From contig NZ_VJZR01000016.1 in NCBI RefSeq assembly GCF_007097365.1, positions 1-64,000 on the forward strand: a stretch of DNA of 64,000 nt. The letters are read 5' to 3'. The notes beneath the pieces were generated by a model that was not told the origin of the DNA, searched no databases, and saw nothing but the letters and a program-made list of their open reading frames with translations. Both the position numbers and the translations under genes were made by a program. The stretch comes from Flavobacterium franklandianum. GTDB taxonomy: Bacteria; Bacteroidota; Bacteroidia; Flavobacteriales; Flavobacteriaceae. Below are positions 16,204-25,332 of the stretch, piece after piece (position 1 is the first letter of the stretch; every line of letters begins with the position of its first letter).

Positions 16204-18378
16204 ATGAAGTATTTTCTATTATTTTTCATATTAAGCAGTACAATTTCATTTTCTCAAAAGCAAAAATCGGTCGAGAAAATAGATAGTGTTGCCTATTATA
16301 GCAATTTGCGAGATTCCAATGTTAAGGTGAATAAATATAAAGACGCATTGCATTATACTCAAAAAGCAATAATTTATTCCAAAAATAATAACCAAATAGA
16401 ATCTCTAGCGAACCAAACTTTTTTCTTGGGAAAGTTATATTATGATGTTAAAAAATATGATGATGCTATAAAATCATTCAATATCAGCATTACTATATCT
16501 AAAAACTTTATTCCTTCTTCGATTCAAGGAGCTACCTACTATAATTTGGGAATGTGTTTCATGAAAAAAAGAAGTTTTGACAATGCCAAAATTTACTTTG
16601 ACAAAGCTCAAATATTATATGATACACTAAAAATTACAAATACTGCCGATTTAATAAACCTTCAAAAAGGAATAATTTACAAATCAAAAGGGGAATACGA
16701 TTTAGCTTCAACTATTTTAAAAACAATAATTGCAAAACCTGACAGTCAAGCAATTTTAGATAGCAAAACGGAAGCTTTGTATCAAATAGGAACAATTGAA
16801 ATGCAACAAAACAGAAATAATTTGGCTTTAAATTATTTCAACAAAGCCTTAAATTTGAATGCCAAAAACAAAAATATTGAACAGAAATCATCGATTTTAC
16901 TAGCTTTAAGTACTGTTTATGAAAAAATATTGGATAAAAACAATGCTTACACATACTTGAAACAACACTCCAATTTAAAAGAAAGTATATCCCTTTTAGA
17001 CAACGAAAAACTGGATGTCGATGATTATGAAAAATTTAAAGAGTCGGAACGGTTAAAGGAAATAAAACAAATAAATGAAGAAACTAAGCAGCAGGAAAAA
17101 GCCAATAAATTTTCTAAACTAATCAGTATTCTTGCCATTGCACTAATATCGATTTTGTCGCTATTAAGTTTGGCTTTGTACAAAAACAACATTATTAGAA
17201 CCCAATCAAACCAATTATTGGAAGAGAAAAATAAAGAACTGATTATTGCCAAAGAAAAAGCAGAAAAAGCTTCCAATGCAAGATCAGAATTCCTCTCGAC
17301 AGTGAGCCACGAGCTGCGAACCCCCTTGAACGCTATTAACGGTATTGCTCATTTACTATTAGAAGAAAAACCAAAGAAATCTCAAATGAATTATTTGGAA
17401 TCATTGAAATTTTCGGGAGATTATCTAACCACATTTATTAATGATATTTTAGAAATTCAAAAAATAGATTCTAAAAAAATTGAAATTGAGAATATTAACT
17501 TTAATTTAAAAAAATTATTTCAAAATATTCAGAACTCTTTGAAAGAATTAGCCTCAATAAACAACAATGCCTTCGAACTCCATATTGATTCTAACATCCC
17601 AGATAATTTGATTGGTGATCCTACCAAATTGTCTCAAATTATAATGAATCTAATCAATAATGCTTTAAAATTTACAAAAAATGGTAAAGTACAACTAATT
17701 ACAAAACTCTTATCGATAGAAGATACTGTTGCAACCATTTATTTTGAAGTAAAAGACGATGGCATAGGAATTCCAGAAGATCAATTAGAGTCGGTATTTA
17801 ATAGTTTTTCGCAAGGTTCTGTTGGAATAAACCGTAAATACGGAGGGACTGGTTTAGGATTAACCATTGTAAAAAAAATAACTAAAATTTTGGGTGGCAA
17901 TATAAAGCTCGAAAGTACTGTTGGAAAAGGTTCTTCCTTTTCTTTGGAATTACAATTTAAGGAAGGCAGTAAAATTTTCAAAGAAGTAAAAAAAATAAAA
18001 ACTTACGACGATTCTATTTTAAAGAATAAAAAAATATTAGTGGTTGAAGACAACAAAATCAATCAAATGGTTTCCAAAAAAATGCTGAAAAGCAAAGGAA
18101 TCCTTTGCGAAATAATTGACAACGGAGAAGATGCTATAGAAATCGCTCGAAACAATAAATTTGATATGATTTTAATGGACGTCCACCTGCCGGGCATTAA
18201 TGGAACTATCGCTACTCAACAAATTAGGAAATTTGACAAAATTACCCCAATAATTGCACTCACAGCAATTTCACTGAATGAAAATAGAGATATGCTTTTA
18301 TCATATGGTATGAATGATGTCATTACAAAACCATTTGTTCCTGAAGATTTTTATGAAGGTATTGCCAAATATATTTAG
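16204..18378 (+). CDS. TPR-containing hybrid sensor histidine kinase
   Basis: 724 residues. Signal peptide (1-18), then TPR-like helical repeats over residues about 30-270 (e.g. YYNLGMCFMKKRSFDNAKIY), one transmembrane helix near 302-325, a short coiled coil, HisKA with phospho-acceptor His near residue 369 in FLSTVSHELRTPLN, HATPase with N box NLINNALKF, DDGIGIPED and GGTGLGLTIVKK, and a C-terminal receiver with DN acidic pair in VVEDNK and phospho-Asp near residue 659 in LMDVHLPG. The TPRs should lie in the periplasm. No DNA-binding output domain and no separate regulator gene lies nearby, so the phosphorelay target is unknown. Confidence 0.9.
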   Translation: MKYFLLFFILSSTISFSQKQKSVEKIDSVAYYSNLRDSNVKVNKYKDALHYTQKAIIYSKNNNQIESLANQTFFLGKLYYDVKKYDDAIKSFNISITISKNFIPSSIQGATYYNLGMCFMKKRSFDNAKIYFDKAQILYDTLKITNTADLINLQKGIIYKSKGEYDLASTILKTIIAKPDSQAILDSKTEALYQIGTIEMQQNRNNLALNYFNKALNLNAKNKNIEQKSSILLALSTVYEKILDKNNAYTYLKQHSNLKESISLLDNEKLDVDDYEKFKESERLKEIKQINEETKQQEKANKFSKLISILAIALISILSLLSLALYKNNIIRTQSNQLLEEKNKELIIAKEKAEKASNARSEFLSTVSHELRTPLNAINGIAHLLLEEKPKKSQMNYLESLKFSGDYLTTFINDILEIQKIDSKKIEIENINFNLKKLFQNIQNSLKELASINNNAFELHIDSNIPDNLIGDPTKLSQIIMNLINNALKFTKNGKVQLITKLLSIEDTVATIYFEVKDDGIGIPEDQLESVFNSFSQGSVGINRKYGGTGLGLTIVKKITKILGGNIKLESTVGKGSSFSLELQFKEGSKIFKEVKKIKTYDDSILKNKKILVVEDNKINQMVSKKMLKSKGILCEIIDNGEDAIEIARNNKFDMILMDVHLPGINGTIATQQIRKFDKITPIIALTAISLNENRDMLLSYGMNDVITKPFVPEDFYEGIAKYI

Positions 18379-18384
18379 ACTTCA

Positions 18385-19197
18385 TTAATATTTTAAAATC
18401 AATTCTTTAATCAAACTTCTCACATTTGGTTCGGCTTTTTTAGCAGCTTCTAGAACTTCATCGTGCGAAACGGATTCTATACTTTCCTCGTTGCCCATAT
18501 CCGTAATTACGGATAATCCAAAACATTCCATATCCATATGGCGAGCCACAATAACTTCGGGAACCGTTGACATTCCCACACAATCAGCCCCAAGAATTTT
18601 GACCATTTTATATTCGGCAAGCGTTTCAAATGTTGGCCCTTGAAGTCCAAGATAAATACCGTCTTGAACTGTTATTTTAAGCTTTTTAGCTAATGCTTTA
18701 GCCATAGAAATCATATTATTAGAAAAAGGTTCGCTCATGTTTAAAAAACGAGGCCCAAAACGTTCGTCATTTTTGCCACGCAACGGATGTTCTGGCATCA
18801 TATTGATTTGATCTTTCAAAATGACAATTGAACCCACTTCATAATTTGGGTTTACACCCCCAGAAGCATTAGAAACTACTAATTTTTCGACACCTAAATA
18901 TTTCATTACACGAACCGGAAAAGTTACTTCTTTCATCGAATATCCTTCATAAAAATGGAAACGACCTTGCATAGCAACTACTTTTTTGTCGCCAATAGTT
19001 CCAAAAACCAAAGCTCCTTTGTGACCTTGAACTGTCGAAACTGGAAAGTTTGGAATCTCACCATAAGGCAAAGTAAATTCGATTTTTATATCATCAGTAA
19101 AACTACCCAATCCTGAGCCTAAGATGACACCATATTCTGGAGTGAAATTGGTTTTTTCTTTTATATAACTAACGGTTTCTTGTACTTGTTCCCACAT
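18385..19197 (-). CDS. Purine nucleoside phosphorylase, trimeric class
   Basis: 270 residues of the trimeric PNP/MTAP family: phosphate loop GSGLGSF near residue 28, STVQGHKGALVFG, QGRFHFYEGYSM near 85, SNASGGVNPNYEVGS near 116, GPTFET with the base-binding Glu near 195, and STVPEVIVARH. It cleaves purine nucleosides with phosphate in salvage. The residue that reads the 6-position of the base (Asn in SLITN of the human enzyme) is Asp here (SVITDMG), which in the related MTAP group goes with 6-amino purines. So adenosine-type substrates are possible. Lies downstream of the glycoside hydrolase cluster, separated by 120 bp. Confidence 0.9.
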   Translation of the reverse strand: MWEQVQETVSYIKEKTNFTPEYGVILGSGLGSFTDDIKIEFTLPYGEIPNFPVSTVQGHKGALVFGTIGDKKVVAMQGRFHFYEGYSMKEVTFPVRVMKYLGVEKLVVSNASGGVNPNYEVGSIVILKDQINMMPEHPLRGKNDERFGPRFLNMSEPFSNNMISMAKALAKKLKITVQDGIYLGLQGPTFETLAEYKMVKILGADCVGMSTVPEVIVARHMDMECFGLSVITDMGNEESIESVSHDEVLEAAKKAEPNVRSLIKELILKY

Positions 19198-19316
19198 AAT
19201 TTAGTATTGTATTTTTATTAAAAATTAACTATGCAAAGATGCAAAAAACGGTTCAGGTTTTACGATTATTGCAAGAAGTAATTTATCAACATTTTAAAGT
19301 AAATTCCCTTTAATTT

Positions 19317-21725
19317 TTACCAAATTATTTCCTTTTTTTGCCCTTTTATCAAAGTGATTTCTTTGTTTTTATCGCCGCAAATCAATGTCGTTTTACCTCC
19401 ATTTTTAGAAAAAACAGTCACTTTTTTTAATGTTTTGGTATTCCATTCCATTGCGATTTCAAATCCTCCACGGGCACAAATTCCTTTTACAGAACCACTT
19501 TCCCAAGCATCAGGCAAGGCGGGAAGTAATCGAATTTCAGTTTCGTTAGATTGCACCAACATTTCGGCAACGGCAGCTGCTCCACCAAAATTCCCATCAA
19601 TTTGAAACGGCGGATGTGCATCGAATAAGTTAGGATATGTCCCTCCTCCTCGTCTTGGTTTCTCCGTTTTTTTTCCATCAGGATCGACATAGCGAAGTAG
19701 TTCTCGGAACATTTTATAAGAACGATTTCCGTCCCAAAGTCTTGCCCAAAGATTGATGCGCCAGCCTTTGGACCAACCTGTAGTTTCGTCTCCTTTTATT
19801 TCCAATGTTGTTTGGCAAGCTTTGGCCAAATCTGGTGTTTTCAAAGGTGTGATATGATCGCCAGGAAAAAGCCCGAACAACTGCGATTGATGGCGGTGTT
19901 TGGGATCTTTGTCATTCCAATCGAAATACCATTCTTGCAAGTTTCCTTTTTTACCTATTTGATACGGATGCAATTTGGAAAGTGCCGTTTCGAGTTTTGT
20001 TCTAAATTCTGCATCCACATTCAACACTTTCGAAGCTTTGATGGTTTTGTCGAAACATTCTCGAATCATAGCCAAATCAGCTGTTCCACCATATATTGTG
20101 GCTCCAATGAAACCATCGGGAGTGATGTATTGATTTTCGGGCGAAGTAGATGGCGAGGTAATTAAATCACCGTTTTTATCTTCAACCAACCATTTCAAAC
20201 AAAACTGCGAAGCGCCTTTCATAATTTCGTAACCCTCTTTTTTGAGGTAATTTTTATCTTGAGTAAACACATAATGTTCCCAAATATGCGTGCTCAACCA
20301 GGCTCCAGCCATATTCCAACACGCCCACATTGGTTCTTCTTTTCCAAATTGACCAACAGGATTCGTCATCGCCCAAATATCCGAATTGTGAGCAGCAGCC
20401 CAGCCTTGATCAACCCCATAAAAAGTTTTTGCCGTAACTTTCCCCGTTACCGAAAGGTTTTTAATGAAACTCAAAAGTGGCAAGTGCATTTCCGAAAGAT
20501 TCGTGTTTTCGGCCAGCCAATAATTCTCCTCCAGATTGATATTCGTCGTATAATTACTGCTCCAAGGTGGATTCATGTGCGGATTCCAAAGCCCTTGTAA
20601 ATTGGCGGGAACACCAAGAGTTCTGGAACTGCTGATGAGCAAATACCGTCCGAAATTGAAATACAAAACTTCCAGATTATTATCCTCATTCCCTTCTGAA
20701 TAGCGCAATAAACGTTCGTCGGTTGGCAAATTAGGAGCTGTTGTTTTTCCTAAATTCAAGGTAACCCTATTGTAGAATTTTTGGTAATCGGCTAGATGGG
20801 ATTGTTTTAATTTTTCGAATGATTTAGAAAAAGATTTATTCAAATTTTCCAATGCAATGGCTTTATCGTTCAATCCCTCGGTAGCTGGATTTTTATCGAA
20901 ACCATTAAAACTAGTGGCGATGGAAACATAAATCAATGCTTCGGTAGCATTTTTTAAACCCAAACTCGAAGAGGAATTTGTGATTGTTCCATCGGTATTT
21001 TTGATTTTTATTAGGCTGGTGAATCTTGTTCCTCGTTCTTTTTCCGAAAGAAAAGCAGGCACAACTTCATAACCCGGATTTTCGTGAATGGGTGCAGAAC
21101 CATTCATTGAAAGTAAATCATCTTTAAATTCTGTTTTAAATTTCAATAAACTATTCGAATTGATGTCAAAATTTAGCGTTCCTTTTTTACTGCTGGTCAA
21201 CCTAATTACCATAATTTTATCGGGAGCAGAAACAAAATATTCTCGAGTAAATTTGACACCATCAATTTCATAACTCACTTTCGAAATGGCTTTAGAAATA
21301 TCCAATTCCCTGTAATAATTGGTCGCTTTCCCGTTGTGATGATTGTTTATTTCCATCGTTCCCAAAGGCGAATAAGACTCGGAGTTTTTACCTTGAATCT
21401 TTTTGTTCAATTCTTCGGCGAGTTTATAATTTTCGCTTTTTAATGCTTCGCGAATGGCAGGCAAAGTTTTATACCCCTCAGGATTCATATTCGCATTGAC
21501 CGGTTCTCCCGACCAAAGCATGATGTCGTTCAAATAAATTTTGTCAGAATTGACTCCTCCAAAAACGGTTGCACCCATTTTCCCATTACCTAAAACAAGG
21601 CTTTCCTCGAAATAATCAGCTGGCTGATTGTACCACAAAATATGATTGGATTGGGCTGCAGCTTTTCCGAAAAATGAGGAAAAAATAAAAACGAAAAGTA
21701 GTTTTTGGAAGAGATTTGATTGCAT
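19317..21725 (-). CDS. GH95 alpha-L-fucosidase
   Basis: 802 residues from the ATG at 21725; an upstream TTG at 21743 is less likely. Signal peptide (to about residue 25, ending KAAAQ) and a full GH95 chain: N-terminal beta domain with WYNQPADYFEESLVLGNGKMG, then the (alpha/alpha)6 barrel with NLQGLWNPHMNPPWSSNY, SPSTSPENQY near residue 528 (Glu as likely acid) and HPPFQIDGNFGGAAAVAEML near 705 (Asp). GH95 enzymes invert and remove terminal fucose, typically alpha-1,2-linked to galactose, as in fucosylated xyloglucan side chains. Last gene of the eight-enzyme cluster; it begins a few bases after the esterase stop. Exact linkage cannot be read from sequence; some GH95 members act on L-galactose. 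Confidence 0.9.
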   Translation of the reverse strand: MQSNLFQKLLFVFIFSSFFGKAAAQSNHILWYNQPADYFEESLVLGNGKMGATVFGGVNSDKIYLNDIMLWSGEPVNANMNPEGYKTLPAIREALKSENYKLAEELNKKIQGKNSESYSPLGTMEINNHHNGKATNYYRELDISKAISKVSYEIDGVKFTREYFVSAPDKIMVIRLTSSKKGTLNFDINSNSLLKFKTEFKDDLLSMNGSAPIHENPGYEVVPAFLSEKERGTRFTSLIKIKNTDGTITNSSSSLGLKNATEALIYVSIATSFNGFDKNPATEGLNDKAIALENLNKSFSKSFEKLKQSHLADYQKFYNRVTLNLGKTTAPNLPTDERLLRYSEGNEDNNLEVLYFNFGRYLLISSSRTLGVPANLQGLWNPHMNPPWSSNYTTNINLEENYWLAENTNLSEMHLPLLSFIKNLSVTGKVTAKTFYGVDQGWAAAHNSDIWAMTNPVGQFGKEEPMWACWNMAGAWLSTHIWEHYVFTQDKNYLKKEGYEIMKGASQFCLKWLVEDKNGDLITSPSTSPENQYITPDGFIGATIYGGTADLAMIRECFDKTIKASKVLNVDAEFRTKLETALSKLHPYQIGKKGNLQEWYFDWNDKDPKHRHQSQLFGLFPGDHITPLKTPDLAKACQTTLEIKGDETTGWSKGWRINLWARLWDGNRSYKMFRELLRYVDPDGKKTEKPRRGGGTYPNLFDAHPPFQIDGNFGGAAAVAEMLVQSNETEIRLLPALPDAWESGSVKGICARGGFEIAMEWNTKTLKKVTVFSKNGGKTTLICGDKNKEITLIKGQKKEIIW

Positions 21726-21746
21726 CCTTTTTTTTAGTTTCAAAAA

Positions 21747-23696
21747 TTATTTGCTGACCTTATATTTTTCATTGACGGTAACCATTTCCCAATCATCGGT
21801 TCTAAATTGCGAAGCAGGAAATTTTTCTTTGTTGAAAAGATTGATTTCCGTATCATCGTCGGCCCAACCGTAATGTACCGCTACAGGATTGGGAACGCTT
21901 TCGCTAGTAACTATTACTTTGTTTTTTTTGATAATCGCTTTGGCAGAATGAAATACTTTATCAGATCCTGCGATTTCAAATCCTCTTAAAATTCCATTCG
22001 AATCAGATGTTGATAATCCGCTACCGATGTTGTCAAAAGTTAAAATGATTTGGTTTCCTTTGATTTCTTGAGATTTATACATTGGGCCAGAATAAACCAT
22101 TTTTTCTCCGTAAACATTGTTCAAAGCAATTGCAGCCAATCGTTTTCCAACATCTTGTTTATTGGTCGGATGAATGTCTTTGGCATTTCCAATATCAGTA
22201 ATCACGGCCATTCCTGTATTGGGTAATTTCAGGGTTTCGGTTTGTGCTTCGCGAAGTTCAGCCCATTTGCTGCCATTTTTACTATTGCCACCATATTCAT
22301 CAAAAGTAGCTAATTGCACAAAGTAAAAAGGAAAATCTCCTTGTTTCCATTTGCTTCTCCAATCATTAATCATCAACGGAAAGGCGATTTGGTATTGTTT
22401 GGCTCTAGTTACATTGGCTTCGCCTTGATACCACAAAACTCCATGAAAAGCAAAGGGAACCAATGGATTAATCATCGCATTATATAACAATGAAGGATAG
22501 CCATTTGGTGAAACTTCGCTTTTTATTTGAACAACATTAAATTTCCATTGACCAGATAAAGGAATAACAGAATTTTGTAGTGTTAGTTTCAAATCCGATT
22601 TATCACCATAGATTCCGCCTCCTCCAGTATTATCAATAATTTTAATTGCAATTACATTTTTTCCTTCTTTAAGCAATCCTTCTGGAATTTCATAAGTCCT
22701 TTTTTTGGCATAATTATTTGTTGTCCCAATTAAAACACCGTTTATATAATCAAAATCTTGATCATCAATTTTTGCCAATTCAAGGATCGCCTTTTTATTG
22801 GCATCTTCTTTAGTAACGATAATTGATTTTCGCATCCAAACCATACCATCCAAATTATTTAATTGTTGACTTTCCCAAAGTTCAGGCACTATCATTTCAG
22901 GCCATTGACCATCATCAAAATTAAGTTCTTTAAATAATAATTCTTCGTTGGTACTCACTTTAGAACCTTGAATCTTTTCAATTTTAGCTGTAATTAATCC
23001 AATTTGACTTCTAGATAATGAATCAATATCCACTTGAGGGACATTGGCAATCATATCTTTAAATTCTGAACTATTTTCGAATGCTTCACGACTTGTCCAA
23101 GTTTCTACATTAGTTCCGCCCCAAGAAGTGTTGATTATTCCTATTGGAATTTTTAATTCGGCGTGTATTTTTTTGGCAAAAAAGTAACCCACAGCAGTAA
23201 AATCACCCACATTTTCTTTATTACAAACCGCCCATTTTCCTGCTTTTAAATCCTCTTTTGGCGTTCCACTCAAATCTTGGGCAACACCAAAATGACGAAT
23301 CATTGGATAATTGGAATCATTGATTTCTTTTTCAGAATTCATCGTTTTACTCACTTGAAATTCCATATTGGATTGTCCGCTGCAAATCCAAACTTCGCCC
23401 ACCAAAACATTGGTGATGACCATTTTGTTTTTCCCAGTAATGGTCAATTCAAAAGGGCCTCCTGCTTTTTCGGCATCTAATTTTACCATCCATTTTCCGT
23501 TTTTGTCGGCTGTGATGCTTTTGGTTTGTTTGTTGAAACGGACTTCCACTTTTTCATTGGCATCTGCCCAACCCCAAACGGGAATTTGTTTATTGCGTTG
23601 CAAAACCATTCCATCGGAAAACAACAACGGCATTCTAACATTGGCGCTCGCCATTAAACTGAAAAGCAATAAAATCAAAAGACTGTTTTTTTTCAT
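21747..23696 (-). CDS. Sialate-O-acetylesterase-like SGNH carbohydrate esterase
   Basis: 649 residues with signal peptide (1-18). The split SGNH esterase domain has its catalytic Ser in WICSGQSNMEFQ near residue 107 and the Asp/His pair in IHPTNKQDVGKRLA near 542. A jelly-roll insertion sits around residues 265-385 (MVWMRKSIIV, GGIYGDKSDL). The family removes acetyl groups from sugars; members in xyloglucan loci (CE20-type) deacetylate side-chain galactose. Its position between the fucosidase and the endoglucanase supports a deacetylase role for the same glycan. Four-base spacing to the fucosidase region points to one operon. Sialic acid as substrate is unlikely, as no sialidase or sialic acid genes are present. 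Confidence 0.85.
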   Translation of the reverse strand: MKKNSLLILLLFSLMASANVRMPLLFSDGMVLQRNKQIPVWGWADANEKVEVRFNKQTKSITADKNGKWMVKLDAEKAGGPFELTITGKNKMVITNVLVGEVWICSGQSNMEFQVSKTMNSEKEINDSNYPMIRHFGVAQDLSGTPKEDLKAGKWAVCNKENVGDFTAVGYFFAKKIHAELKIPIGIINTSWGGTNVETWTSREAFENSSEFKDMIANVPQVDIDSLSRSQIGLITAKIEKIQGSKVSTNEELLFKELNFDDGQWPEMIVPELWESQQLNNLDGMVWMRKSIIVTKEDANKKAILELAKIDDQDFDYINGVLIGTTNNYAKKRTYEIPEGLLKEGKNVIAIKIIDNTGGGGIYGDKSDLKLTLQNSVIPLSGQWKFNVVQIKSEVSPNGYPSLLYNAMINPLVPFAFHGVLWYQGEANVTRAKQYQIAFPLMINDWRSKWKQGDFPFYFVQLATFDEYGGNSKNGSKWAELREAQTETLKLPNTGMAVITDIGNAKDIHPTNKQDVGKRLAAIALNNVYGEKMVYSGPMYKSQEIKGNQIILTFDNIGSGLSTSDSNGILRGFEIAGSDKVFHSAKAIIKKNKVIVTSESVPNPVAVHYGWADDDTEINLFNKEKFPASQFRTDDWEMVTVNEKYKVSK

Positions 23697-23713
23697 TTTT
23701 AATATAGTTTAAA

Positions 23714-25231
23714 TTATTTCAATCCATCAAGCAATCCTGTTAACGCTTGATTGTCAAATATGGTATTATTTGTTCTGTTAAAAAGTGCTGATCCATTGTT
23801 ACCCATTCCTCCTGCATCCCAATAAAAAGGCAACATTCCATTAGCTTTAGCTTGTTTAACCACATATTTTAAGAAAAATGCTCTTGAATCTAAATGTAAA
23901 GTTAAGTCGCTACCCGTTAAATTCGAACGTCTTATTGCTCCAAATTCACCTAAAACTACTGGAATTCCTTTATCGACAAATTGCGTTTTCATAGATTTAA
24001 AAAGTTTATCCAACTCGGTTTCTTCGCCATAGGTTGCATTATGTGCCGTATCGGTAGTCGAATGGTAATTAGCTCCCCAATAATAGAACATTTTGCCCCA
24101 AGTTTCGTCTTTCTCCATCCCGCAAAAATTCCAAGGTGTGTAATAATGAATCTCAACCATCATACGGTTTGCCACATTATCTACAGGCAAAGTCAACATC
24201 AATTTATTGGTTTTATCGATATCGGTCGATGGTCCTTGAACCACTAAAGTACGATTGGCGTTTTTACCACCTGTAGCTCTTACGGCATCAATAAATGTTT
24301 GATGATACGAGTTTAAAACATCCATTTGTGTTGCATCATCAACGTTGGGTTCATTGGCACTGGCAAAAAGTAAGTGCTCGTCAAAATCTCTTAAACTAGT
24401 AGCTATTTGTTCCCAAAAAGCTTTTTGTTTGGCATTATTTTCTACTTTTTTAGCATTGGTACAATTATTTTCTAGCCATCCACCGTCCCAGTGAATGTTG
24501 ACCAATACGTACATATCATTGTCAACACAATATTGAACTACTTCCTTTACTCGATTGAGCCAATCTGCTTTGATTTGTGCTGTTGATGAATTAGCCATAT
24601 TTTGATTCCAAGAGCAAGGAATTCGAATAGCATTAAAACCATTGGCTTTGACCAAATCTATCAAAGCTTTGGTCACTTTTGGATTTCCCCAAGCCGTTTC
24701 ACCGCCTGTTGCTTCGAGAGTGTTCCCTATATTCCAACCCATTTTTATTTTTGCAGCAAGTTGAACAGCAGTACTACTCATTCCTGTTGCGTCGGCTGCA
24801 ATTGGATTTGTATTGTAATTTGGATAGGTATTAGTTACAGGAGGAACAAAAGCAGCCTGATTTACTGTAATTATAACAGAAGCAACTTGACTTGAACTGA
24901 CTGTAATTGTTGCTGAACGTGCGGTTGTAACAGTATTTGCAGCTGCTGTAACAGAAACCGAAGTTGACCCTGAAGTTCCAGAAGTCTTGCTTAATTGAAT
25001 CCAACTCGAATCCGAACTACTAATTGTCCAAGAATCAACAGTGGTTGTAATAGTAATATCGGAACTACTTCCCGCATTTATAAAATCGATTGTACTTACA
25101 TTTACCGTAAGTGTTTTTACTAATGGTTTCACATCAGGAGTTGAGCCTGAATCCGAACTACAGGCCAAAATTCCAAAAGAAGCCAATCCTAGAATGGCAA
25201 AAATTAATTGAGTACTGATTCTTTTTATCAT
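23714..25231 (-). CDS. BACON-domain GH5 endo-beta-glucanase lipoprotein
   Basis: 505 residues. Lipoprotein signal with lipidated Cys at residue 24 (GILACSSD), then a BACON domain at about 38-130 (SSDITITTTVDSWTISSSDSSWIQLSKTSG, VTAAANT, ATITVSSSQ), a short linker and a GH5 TIM barrel from about 155. The acid/base Glu is in FASANEPN near residue 294 and the nucleophile Glu in VVLGEFGA near 427. This is the architecture of surface-anchored GH5_4 xyloglucanases and glucanases of Bacteroidetes, where BACON acts as a spacer. Probable role is the first backbone cut outside the cell. The subfamily is my inference; plain cellulase or mannanase activity is possible. Confidence 0.9.
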   Translation of the reverse strand: MIKRISTQLIFAILGLASFGILACSSDSGSTPDVKPLVKTLTVNVSTIDFINAGSSSDITITTTVDSWTISSSDSSWIQLSKTSGTSGSTSVSVTAAANTVTTARSATITVSSSQVASVIITVNQAAFVPPVTNTYPNYNTNPIAADATGMSSTAVQLAAKIKMGWNIGNTLEATGGETAWGNPKVTKALIDLVKANGFNAIRIPCSWNQNMANSSTAQIKADWLNRVKEVVQYCVDNDMYVLVNIHWDGGWLENNCTNAKKVENNAKQKAFWEQIATSLRDFDEHLLFASANEPNVDDATQMDVLNSYHQTFIDAVRATGGKNANRTLVVQGPSTDIDKTNKLMLTLPVDNVANRMMVEIHYYTPWNFCGMEKDETWGKMFYYWGANYHSTTDTAHNATYGEETELDKLFKSMKTQFVDKGIPVVLGEFGAIRRSNLTGSDLTLHLDSRAFFLKYVVKQAKANGMLPFYWDAGGMGNNGSALFNRTNNTIFDNQALTGLLDGLK

Positions 25232-25282
25232 TTTCTTTTATTTATTTGTTGCTAAAACTGCATTCAAATATTATGTAAAGAA

Positions 25283-25316
25283 CTATATCATTTCAGGTTG
25301 ATATTTCGTGATATAG
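25283..25316 (-). promoter_or_regulatory. Stem-loop between the GH39 and GH5 genes
   Basis: CTATATCA (25283-25290) pairs with TGATATAG (25309-25316) in the 101-bp leader between two co-directional genes. It may affect mRNA processing or partial termination. No promoter motif was found in this gap. Confidence 0.3.
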
Positions 25317-25332
25317 CCCATTTATTTTTAAA

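Noticed and set aside
19198..19316. CATCTTTG as promoter for the nucleoside phosphorylase gene
   Set aside because: One mismatch to the -7 consensus and no -33 element at proper spacing; too weak to annotate.
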